From NCBI GenBank assembly GCA_033030425.1, contig JAUFSD010000007.1, positions 310,001 through 374,000 on the forward strand: a stretch of DNA of 64,000 nt, in the 5' to 3' direction. Positions 47,201-57,830 of the stretch are shown piece after piece; positions within the stretch are counted from its first letter, which is position 1; every line of letters starts with the position of its first letter. The translations under genes were made by a program, and so were the position numbers. The DNA comes from Verpa conica (taxonomy: Eukaryota > Ascomycota > Pezizomycetes > Pezizales > Morchellaceae). The notes below the pieces were generated by a model. It worked only from the letters and a program-made list of their open reading frames with translations, had not been told where the DNA came from and ran no database searches.

Positions 47201-48931
47201 TATACGTCCTATAATTTACTCTGTGCAAATTCAATTGTATTTAGGTTATCATTTTGGAGCGCCTCAACCTCACAGAACACCTATCGTTTTAAGCAACTAA
47301 GACGAGGAGGGCTAACGTAACTGTATTTCAAACGGGCTGAGAGTAAATACGGAAGGCTTCTTGATTACTCTAGCGGTAAGCTATGTAGTATAGGCTTGTG
47401 GGTTAGGCATAGTTATATCTAGCCAAGAACGTTTAAGCTTGGTATATATGTATGCTATACCGCATATGGAGTTAAGATCTTCCTACTATCCTATCTATAG
47501 TATCTGGTGCACTAATCTAGGTGAGTTACAGCTATAAAGAAGGGCTGGTATTGGTTTCGTATATTTAAGTCATGACAGATCACTCGAGTGATCGTCATAA
47601 GCTAGATAGTGACTGTGCTAAAAACTATTTATTTCTTTTATTAGGTATCTATTAGAAGATCTCGTGCATATATATGCATCTGTATATAAACTCTAGCTGA
47701 TTATATGCTTCCATACAATTATTATCATACAGTGTCACTCGTAGTAAAGATTTCTTTCCTAAATTACGTAATTTTATTTCTGAGTATAAAATCTGGCATG
47801 CCGTTATGTATAAACTAGGCTTAACTCGCAGTAATGTTTAGAATAGTTGCTCTAGTAAAATAGTTAGTCTCCCAGCTAATTTACAACAGTATATACATGT
47901 ACATGTAATTAACACAAGTCCATCAAAAACACAAAATTCCTTAATTATACATAGTTAACTAAGACAAGCTAAACCATAAGTATTTAGAACAACTTTTGTA
48001 CCCTGATTTGTAATAACTTACTCGGCTGTCTGCAGATAGTACAATTCACAGTCTTACTATATAGTGATTTCTCGTGACTATATATGTATTCAGATAGTAG
48101 GACTAAATTTCTCTAACCCAATCACCTACGAGAATCTAAATAGGGGTAGTCCGAGGTCGTGTACGAGTGATTATGATCTACTTTTTTTTACCTGGTCCAC
48201 ACTCCGGCCATAAACACCACGTCAACATGTACATCTTATACTAGGTAAGCTGCGGTAAAGTCATCGGGTGATAACCCCCTTGCTTTATGCTAAGAATGAG
48301 TGTAGCAAGAGACCCTTACATAGGAAGAGTCTAGACCCATTTTATACACCACTTGAGAATAGATCGAGATGATACAATATTATACCCTTAAAGTGTGGGA
48401 CTTCTCTAGCTTTACACTTTCTAACTTTTCTTAGGCTAGTCAGATATTCACCTAGCTCAATACCTTGTATTTTCTGCGGAGTAGGGCCAAGAGTACGCAC
48501 GGCAGCTTACAGTATTCATGATATCGCTTGATTTAACGATCCCTAGCGCCTATATATAAGGTTAGCCTAGTCAATGCACAAAACCTACAAACCCCACGAA
48601 ATCGATTCTTTTTTAAATACTTAACCATTTTAAGGCATAATGTACTACTAGTGTTTCTCATGGAAGTAGTAATTAGTAATTAAAGGCGTTTTTCACTATA
48701 CTAGTCAGATGTGGTTAGATGTATACGAGTACCCATGTAGTCGATTAACTAATTACGATGATCATAGGGGTATATATTTCTTAACAAGCACTAGTAACAG
48801 TTTATTTTTAAGAAAAATTTATAGAATAATAAAAGACCCTATCTTCAGCGCAGCTACAACCTATCCTGTTGTAGATAATCCTGGTAGACATATGAAAGAG
48901 AGAAAAACAATAAAGAAACTTTTGAGACAAA
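44219..48931. other. Gene-poor AT-rich region, 4.7 kb
   Basis: No conserved coding sequence on either strand; the longest frames are below 90 codons and featureless. TpA-rich stretches are frequent (for example 46320-46370 and 47400-47720). This is what decayed, repeat-mutated transposon sequence looks like in ascomycetes, but no terminal repeat or transposase remnant could be identified, so the origin is open. Confidence 0.5.
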
Positions 48932-50875
48932 TTAAACAGCAACACCATCCCAACGCGGTGCGTTAATGATGATACCCATAAGACAACCAGAAATAATACC
49001 AGCAATAGGAAGGGTGAAAATCCAGCCACCATAACACCACCCGACCATCCTCCAGTTAAGTGCCTTGTAGTCCCCATTACAGAAAGCAACACCCATGGTG
49101 GCACCGACGATACATTGAGTTGTCGAGACAGGGAGGGCTAGACGGGTAGCGAGGACGACAGTGATGGCAGATCCAAGCTCCATAGAGAAACCACGAGAGG
49201 GAGAGTGAAGCGTCAAACGGTTGCCAAGATTACGCATGATGTTGTACCCGTAAGTCCATAGTCCGATGACGATACCTGCACCACCGTAGGCAAGAATCCA
49301 GAGTGGCACCTCAGCCTTTTTATTAACAACCCCAGACCTCCAGACCAAGAAGATTGTAGCAAGGGGACCAGTAGCGTTGGCAACATCGTTAGCACCGTGA
49401 GCGAACGATGAAGTGGCAGCAGTCAAGACTTGGAGGAAGGAGTACAAGTGCTCGGTCTTGTTATCGAAGTGAGCAGCACGAGCATGTATGTCTTGGATAT
49501 TACCAGAGAGCTTAGATTTACGGTTCTGTTCGCCAACAACGTCGACACGAACACCATGCATAAAAGCGTCCCAGCAGAACTTCAAGATATTCTTAGGTGT
49601 ATACCACTTTCCGGTGTCGGTCATCTCAACTTCTTCGAGGCTCTTGCCGGTGACCTGTGCATTCTGCTTGGCAGCCATGATTTCTTCGGAGTCTCTGGAG
49701 TCAGCTCCACCCTCCCTATGAGCTTCAAGGTCATTTATAATGGAAGGTTTGATAGCGGCAGCTTCGAGATCCTCGCGTGTGGCGTGGCCGCGGTAGTAGT
49801 CTTGAATTATTTCTGTCTGGGCACCAGCGGGAGCTTCGGGAACGGGTCCACGGCGCAGGAGGGCGGGACCATAGAAGATGTCGTACCATTTTAGAGACCA
49901 GTCCTCTTTGACTAGTTTGCGGTGGATATAAGGCAGGAAGAAAATAACACAAATAGCCATAACACCAAACGCGACACCGAAGATCGTTCCAGCAACCTGA
50001 CCGGTATTCCAGCCATCAAGGTTCAAAGAAGCAGCCTGTAACGGTCGATTGTTAGTACGGTAATATCATACATTAAATATGATTGTAACTTACCCCCTTC
50101 CAGACAATAAGCATGGTCAAGATACCAGAAGTAATACCGAAGTATATCGGAACCATCACCATACCCCACTTAAGAGGGTCTTTCCGCTTAAGAACACCAT
50201 ATTTTGTGATAGAGAAGAGAATGGCGGCAAAACTTCCAGCAAGGGCTGGTGCAATGAGCCAAGAAGCAAAAATCTGAGCAACGCCCTTGCCTTCCCACCC
50301 CCAGGCGATACCGTCGATCCCCACAGTCGCAATCCCCATACCGATTACACCACCGACTATACAATGGGTGGTGGATACAGGCAAACCGATAGCAGTGGCA
50401 ACTGTAAGCCATGTAGAGGAACCGACCAAAGCGCATAACATCCCCAGCATAAGTACGCCGGGCTGTTCAATAAAATAATCTACCTTAACTATAGTCCGAT
50501 ATATTAGTGTTATCCATATATCCATTAGATAAACCAGAACTTACCAATCTTGGACCTAATAGTATCTGCAACACGAGCACCAACAAGTATAGCACCAGCA
50601 AACTCCATAACCGAAGCGATTAACATTGCTTGTAAGAGAGTCAAAGATCTTGAAGAAACTGATGTGGCGAAAGCATTTGCTACATCGTTCGCGCCGATGT
50701 TCCACGCATCCTATTTAAACAACCAATATTAATTAGCGACAAATTCAAACAAATACGGTTTGATATTACTATTCGTATCTGGTATGAGGTATGAGCACGG
50801 AAGGCCACTCACCAAAAACGCAAAGAGCATCGCAATCGCGAAGATGTAGTCATATTCGGGTAGTGCTTGCACCAT
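48932..50875 (-). CDS. pho-4: Inorganic phosphate permease of the PiT family (Pho-4/Pho89 type)
   Basis: Four exons in order: 50875-50813, 50710-50545, 50488-50094, 50035-48932; 575 residues. It carries the two signature repeats of PiT transporters: [20 protein letters not shown] near the N-terminus and [19 protein letters not shown] in the second half, each followed by an S-T-T-x-C-I-V-G segment ([36 protein letters not shown]). About ten to twelve hydrophobic helices flank a central hydrophilic loop of ~150 residues rich in Glu/Asp/Lys. The family couples phosphate to sodium at the plasma membrane; Neurospora PHO-4 and yeast Pho89 are high-affinity members induced by phosphate starvation. 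Introns have GTGAGT/GTAAGT donors with phases 0, 1 and 0. Length is normal. A CACGTGGG site lies 201 bp upstream. Confidence 0.96.
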
Positions 50876-51075
50876 GTCGGCGGCTGGTGACTGAGGAGCA
50901 GTCAGGTGTAAGGTCCGGTGTTATGTTTCTTTAGGAGACGACCGAGAATACCGCTGAGTCGTTAACTGGTAACCAGAGGGGAAAGCCTCGATGAGGGTGA
51001 GAAGCAGGTTATATTTATGAGGCAGCAGAGCTCCACACTACTCGCCCCCACTTTGAGTGAACCAGTCCTACCGCC

Positions 51076-51083
51076 CACGTGGG
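51076..51083 (+). promoter_or_regulatory. CACGTGGG, Pho4/NUC-1-type site
   Basis: CACGTGGG is the high-affinity binding sequence of yeast Pho4, and Neurospora NUC-1 binds CACGTG upstream of phosphate genes. This copy is 201 bp before the start of the phosphate permease gene. A second CACGTG lies at 51587-51592. Phosphate-starvation control is therefore likely but inferred. Confidence 0.6.
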
Positions 51084-51586
51084 TTAATCCATTTCCAGCT
51101 TTCGAAATAACCCACAGGACTCCCTTACTCGGAGAGGGCCGTTGTAACGCTAAGAAGTGTGGTAAAAAAAAAAAGTAACAAAAAGAAACGAGGCTGGGGG
51201 TACCAAACTCATGGGTTGGATGCCCGCATGAGCTGTGAGGATACACTACAAGAACATTTAGCCTTGCTTCCCGTTGGTAGTTTAGCCTTGGGATCCACGG
51301 AAGAAAATGCTTAATCAAGTTTATTTGAAGAAAGTAAATTCAATCCCGATTGATGAAGTCTACAGTGATAGCCCTGGCCATAGCACAACAGAATTCTCAT
51401 CTAATATAACGACAGTATACATAGGAAATACCCACAAGATTGCATTATTTCGCGCTTACCTCCGGTATGCGATCCTTCAGCTACCATTGTCAAAAGAAAA
51501 ATTTGCATAACCCCGCACCTCGTGCACATATTTTACCAAAAGCATCTGGCCTAAGATACCTCCACTCGATCCTCCTATCAAAAAAA

Positions 51587-51592
51587 CACGTG
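51587..51592. promoter_or_regulatory. Second CACGTG box upstream of phosphate permease
   Basis: Palindromic CACGTG within ACACGTGT, 712 bp before the permease start. It lacks the GGG flank of the proximal site, so it would be the weaker one if used. Confidence 0.35.
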
Positions 51593-52070
51593 TAGAAGGC
51601 CAAGGAGAAAGCTGATCATGAGTCGTATAAGCCCATCCCCAGCCAGGCTCCTACTACAGCTAGCTGTTGGTGGCGGCTTCGCGTATTTTTTCACTCGCAA
51701 TGGTCAGATTGATTGCGAAAGATTCACCGAAGATAGATAGCTCTTCAAGATAGGGAGGTCCTAGATATTTGTGCCAAGCATATAAGTCTGGGCACGAGAT
51801 AAATTACCGAGAGTGGAGGGGTCCATATTCCTTTTTAATTATGCGCTCGTAACCTGAGCCATCTAATCGACCAGTTGGGTAAGTCGCCTGGCAGCGGGAG
51901 TTGACCCCGAGATGTGAAAGATTGACCAATTACTGGTGCTCCTGTTAAACGTGATCCTATTCTAGTCCCTGATAGGGTTTGGAACGTGCTTGTCTGAAGC
52001 GCTCTGATTGGTCAATTCAACCTCATACTGCCAAGGGCCAAGGGACGGTACATAAGGCGTCGCCTGCCCC

Positions 52071-52133
52071 AAGCATCCCAAGAGTCCCAAGAGTTCCAAG
52101 AGTTCCAAGAGTTCCAAGAGTTCCAAGAGTTCC
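52071..52133. repeat. Minisatellite, seven 9-bp units
   Basis: Seven head-to-tail units of AAGAGTTCC; the first two are variants (AAGCATCCC, AAGAGTCCC) and the last five are identical. The unit is a multiple of three, so a 84-codon frame over it reads Val-Pro-Arg repeats, but there is no other sign of a gene. Confidence 0.9.
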
Positions 52134-53232
52134 CATTACCTCCGACATATCCCTAGTCTTTTCACCCCATAATTTATTCCGAGGTCTTACACGTACGTTT
52201 CTTTTATGCACATCTAAGAGTGGGGCCTATTAAATCGATCGAGAGTCGCCAGTTCCACACACATCTAAAATGCGCAATTTACGATCAAATGTCACTAGAT
52301 CTCATTCATTGGATATATAGAGATGAAGGAACCCAGGTTTCCCTATAATATTCTAGAGGGAAAATAGTGACCCCCAAACTTACACATTTTGGTTTCTGTT
52401 TTCAGTAGCCGAGGGTTTCTAAAATCCACGGGTCTATTCACAACAACGACTGATCCTCTTGGCTTGTGGCAAGGGGCGCCGATCGTTTGATGAATATATT
52501 TAGGAGGGAAAGGTGGCTTGGCTTCCGCAGAGGGAATCAAGCACCTATGAGAGGTACATCTGGCGTAACTTTAAGGTGAGTGATAAATCATGATTGTAGT
52601 TAGCTTGAAAATCGCGTCGCGATCGGCCCTTGCCGAAAATAATATGACTACCCGAAAGAAATTCTAGAACTTTGGCCTGTAACCAGGATTAAGCAATTAA
52701 ATATGCAACAGGTCGAAGGCGATACATAGCGGGATCATTAATTTGGGCCCAGGGCTGCGTTAACTCAGATCATATGCCAGCAACTAGGATCGGACAATTC
52801 TTGGATAGCGCTAGCATTTCACTTCTGGATTTGGTAGTAATTTTTACAGGCCATTGGCCACCTGAACGCAGGTATCTACAGGATTCATGGGTGGCGGAAC
52901 GGCAGGCTGATATGGGTGGGTTTATTGAGATACCATTACGTACCGCCGGTACCGTAAGTCTCAGAGCAGGCTTTTTCTCGTAACAGTAGGCTCAACTTGT
53001 TTGGAATACACGTGTTTGAGGCGTAAAGACCCCCAGAGTTTTGAAACAAGGTGGAGGCCCACAGTCCGCAGGTAGTTCATCCTCCCTAATTCCAATTGGT
53101 TCTTGCCACATAATTGCGAGCATGGAAAATTTCTACAGATTCAGAAACTATTGAAAGGATGGTGGGGTAGTATAAGTGCTCATCTCATAGTGATCCATAA
53201 AACGTGGGAGCTGGCGTGGATCATGGTTAGAC

Positions 53233-53360
53233 TACTCGTAATTACACGACGTTTCCGGAATGGCCTGCTATTGCATACCATACAAAAAGTATGCCAAGTC
53301 TAGTATTTTTTATGGTATGCAATAGCAGGCCATTCCGGAAACGTCTTGCAATTACGAGTA
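53233..53360. repeat. Long inverted repeat (50-bp arms, 28-bp loop)
   Basis: The left arm 53233-53282 and the right arm 53311-53360 are reverse complements with two mismatches near the outer end; the spacer is 28 bp. The core pairs GACGTTTCCGGAATGGCCTG with its complement and continues through CTATTGCATACCATA. No clear target-site duplication flanks it. It could be a foldback element, a solo MITE, or the source of a hairpin RNA. Confidence 0.9.
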
Positions 53361-53963
53361 CATAGAAACCGCCATGCATACCTCTCGAAGGTTCGTGGCG
53401 GCCTCTAGTATGGTTGGCCACAACTATCCGAACCCCCCTCCCCCGAGGTGCATATGATGGCAACCAATCAGTCACCAAACAAAGGCCGAATTAACCTTTA
53501 GAATTATTAAAATCTTTATGCTTGATCTAGGACAGGATTAGAGGAATATTGTACTTCGGGCCTTATCAAGTGCTCTTTATAGGAACGATTACTACGGCTT
53601 CGTGGTTGCCAATCATGCATTGGGTACCTCATGAGTTTCGGATCGCTGTGGCTACCAACCGTGTAGTTCCCCATGTATATAAAACTACGCTGGTGCATGT
53701 AGATCCTGAGGTGAACTAGGATTGCTTAACATCACTCCTGAATATTATAACTCCCCTAGATACATATACTTAACCCTTAAAATTTCAAGCATAAATAGTA
53801 CCTTCTAAAATACCTCGCTGAAAGTCTTACTCTAGTTAATACAGTAATTAAACCCCATCCGAATGGCAAAATCAAATCTCTTTTAACCTCTTAGGTATAG
53901 TGCTGCGAGTTTATGCATGTTTCCAGGAAAGATTAATCCAGCCAAACCTCAATGTGGTAGTTC

Positions 53964-54052
53964 TGTGGTATTTGGGGGTGCTAGGACATTGCAATGTTCC
54001 TAGAAGCTCTAGCTATAGAAATATTGAACGTAGGAGACCACCAAATACCACA
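53964..54052. repeat. Nested hairpin with 12-bp outer stem
   Basis: TGTGGTATTTGG at 53964-53975 pairs exactly with CCAAATACCACA at 54041-54052. Inside lies CTAGGACATTG/CAATGTTCCTAG at 53981-54003, an almost perfect palindrome with one bulged base. Possibly a structured RNA or a small foldback element; no family recognised. Confidence 0.5.
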
Positions 54053-57000
54053 TGGTTTAATTACATCTCGCATAGTGCATATATGTATGTAGCCTACATC
54101 CTCCATTCGAGTAACTTAAATGATAGAAAACTAGGTAGATATTGATATTTTTAGCCCTGAAAGCCTATCAACTACATTCTTTCTCAAAATCTGTACATTA
54201 AACGACTTACTGATGCCGTTGGGCTCAGTCTCAATCAATCCTTATACACACTATAGAAACTCAGCTGTTTATTTTCGGCTTGATCAAGGCTTTGGGTTGT
54301 ATTCTATCCGATACGGTAAATATCAGACAGGAAAATTCCTTTACTAACCGCTTTTATCATACTAGATTATCATTTTAGATAATTCCATTGGCATCTACTA
54401 GGATATAGGCGGTAGGCCTCGTTATACCGGATGCCAAGAACTATACCTCGGGGCTAGGGTGATTTCGACCAAGATAACAAGGTAAAGCCAGGTAAAGATA
54501 GCAAGGGTCCAACATAAGGTGCGACCCTTTGTAGGTGGTGGGATCTAGAATGCGTGGCATCGGGAGGATGTATGGTTACACGGGTCCGTTAGGTGTCAAC
54601 TGTGATATGTAACCGTTGCTAGGGGACCCCCATATTCACGTACTGGGTTATACCAAGGATGGACTGCGACCAGCGGAGAAACGGGTGGCTTCGCTAAAAT
54701 CCAAGCTTGGCAGCCAAGCACTTGCTCTAAGCTTTCTCGGCCTTGCCGCTGGCACACTTGACTACTAAGCAGCCTATGGCACAGGGATCTTCTTTAGAGT
54801 GTCTACAGGTGAGACCTCGGCAAGCTACAATACATCTATACCACTCTCGGCAGTTGGGTATGAGAAGTTTTGATATTCTGCATATATCACCGGATCCATC
54901 ATACTAGCTACCAACTCTACATACATTTTCATAACCCGAGTTCTGAAAACCAGCTCATCTTTACATGACTCACGAAATCTAAAGAATTACCGAATAGCCA
55001 TTTTTCGGTGTATCGGGGCGACTTTTCCTTGGTATATATATATAAGGTAGGCAGAGTACTGTGGAACTTGTGTAAAACTCTTCTAAACTATGGAGCAGTA
55101 GCAATTTGCAATATATTCTCTATTGTGAGACAAGCAAGCGGGTCCCGCATTGTGAAACAACAATATGAGCCGTGCACGACGTTGTGGGGTAAAATATCCT
55201 AATTTGATATCGAAATCACGGTATCATTATCAGCTATGGAACACAAGTGCTATCAATTTCTTCTTTTATATATATTTCTAATAATTCCATCGATCATATG
55301 CAGATTAGGATGCCACGAAGCCAGCTCAACTCTAGAAAGAGCAACACTCCTTGTGCTACATTCGGTCGGTCCCGGTGATTTGAAGAGAGATCCTTCCGGG
55401 TCTGCAAGATTGGTGTAGGGTTCCTCTTATATTGATCTACTCATGCCGGCGATGTTTAAATAATATGCGGTATACTGTATTTGGCTATAGAGTAATTATA
55501 TTAACGTAATAGTATTCGAGTCCAATAGCAGCAAGGAAATTTAGCCGCCCTTTCGCTCGCTTCTTCCATTCAATCATTTTTCTCTCTCTTAATCTACCGA
55601 CGTCCAATCTTAGTAGTTTCCACTATGAAGTCTATTCATCTCGTTGTCTTGAGACAAATGTATAATTTTGTCCCACATACACAAGACATATCGGGATGCA
55701 GTATTTAGCCATCTCGGCGAAGCCGAATAGTGCTGTATTGTGATTATACAGGTAGAGCTATAGCTGTAGGCTGCCACAAGACCTTAAGGAATCCTGTCAG
55801 GTCATAAGTAGCTGCATGTAATTATACTCTCGAGGTTAATCTAGTGCATGGCTGTTACTTACATGTAGGTGAAACAAATATCTCTGATCGAGGCTCTAGC
55901 TATAGTCAAAAGGCAAAAGATCAGGTATTTCATGCATGCAAGTCTTATATTATAGTTATAACAACCCAGATAATTAATTCGACTTAAGTCTATGCATCTT
56001 GTCTCTTCTGTGTTTTGGAGGTCAAATTAGCAACATTAATCTCTTGTAACAGGCCGGAGAGGATGATTGTATTACATGCACGTTAGCACGATGGCTAATG
56101 TAACCCATAAGAGCCAAAAGCAAGTGAACGAATGAATGAAACACCCCCTAACCCTAGGGTCTTTACCGAAACAATCATTCCCACAATACCTCAAAAGCTT
56201 ACAATATAATATGTTTGATAGTCACTTATATAATCTATTGTTAGATAAAAATGTAGAGAATTGTAATTCGATATATCAATCAGCTTTCTTCGTGTATTAC
56301 ATCGCCACATTAGTTACTAGGCTTGCTGTGCACTGCGACCCACTATAATTTAAAGACCACTAAAGAAATAGTACATGAATACGCTGGTGTAATTAGGCTA
56401 ATAATTTGAACTTATATCAGGAAAACAAGATCTCAGAAACCCGGTTAGACACGGTTTAAGGGCTCCAATATCTTTATTGCGATCGCGTAAGCTTATTAAG
56501 GGAGGGCCCGAATGTCTATCAGGGGCGTATATATAGGGACTTTGAGACCGATTCTTTAAATAGTCCATCTACTCTCTCATCTCTCTATTTCACAACCTAT
56601 GATTAATTCATCCATCCATCCTCTATTTAACAACAACTTTATCCTTTGAATACCGAGTGACTTTTTATGATGGAGCTACTAGGCACCACTAGCAATGATA
56701 CTTTAAAACTCCAGCCAAGGATTATTAGCGGCAGTATTATGATAAGTTTTATATACCCGTAATTTTTATTATTTTGTACTTCTCTTTCGTCGTATCCCAA
56801 TAACATGTCATTGATTCTGAAACCAGGAAAAATAGCAGCTATCCGCCCGCGAATCTCTTGGAGAAGCCAAGACGCACCTTTAGTGCTTCTACAATCAATC
56901 TTTAGCTATAAATTGGTGCTGTAGATCACACTCTCTCATGCAACTCCCTGTCGCCTGCCATTCACCTGGTATCTCATTCCATACTATAAGAATTACAACC

Positions 57001-57830
57001 ATATTCTCGGGACACATCAATCCCGGCCTACCCATCCCCTCTAATCTAGAATTCCCGAAGGCCGTTGGATTCATATATGCACAACCCTGTACTTCTGCCA
57101 TTATTTGGATTACTAGACGATCGCGCATCGGTGATATTAACACGTGGGGTGTGCAGTGCTTGGCGTCTTGGGAGAGTCAAGTTATAAAACAGGTCTACAT
57201 AAGGGAAGGAGAATCAATTAACACTATTTAGAAATTTAGAATAGAGAAGGGTGTCATGGTTAAGGAAGATATAACTGTAGGTAGCATCGGAGGCTTAGGG
57301 GTAAGATTGAGAGTGGCTTGGCACTTAGTTTCTGAGGACGCTAATCGTCGGAAATACATAGTACCGAAGATACCGGTAATGCTGGCTCCACAAGGTGCTG
57401 CTCATGGCATAAAGGAAATTGCTAATTTTTAATTTCGCTACCAGATTAGCATATTGTGCGTTTAAGTTAGACCCTTATTCTTTTCTCGAGTATTAGAATA
57501 ATGAACCTATCTATTCTAAGAGAGACCAATGCACTAAATCAACAGAAAATTCATTGAGGTTATCAGCCGGGTGTCCACAGCCAGGGCCATTAAACCGAGG
57601 AATCTTAAATGTGTTATGTGGAATATATGTATTATAACTAATAAGAAACAAATAACGGGGGATTAACTAGCTAGACTAGGGCGGGAGAATTCAACTCCTT
57701 CAGTTTGTACATCAACTACCACCTAGTTGACTCTTATCCGCATAATATATATCTCGAAAGATGTTTAGTTTCTAAATCAATATGTACCAGCTAATATCTA
57801 CCCAATTCCATTACTCGCTTCACAAGCCAA

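Larger units (their letters stand above)
50876..57830. other. Gene-poor AT-rich region, 7.0 kb
   Basis: Starts with the promoter of the phosphate permease (two CACGTG sites listed separately). Further on it holds a 9-bp minisatellite (52071-52133), a long hairpin-forming inverted repeat (53233-53360) and a smaller nested hairpin (53964-54052). A patch at about 54480-54850 looks richer in G and C than its surroundings. All frames are below 100 codons and without family features. Decayed mobile elements are likely but not demonstrated. Confidence 0.5.
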
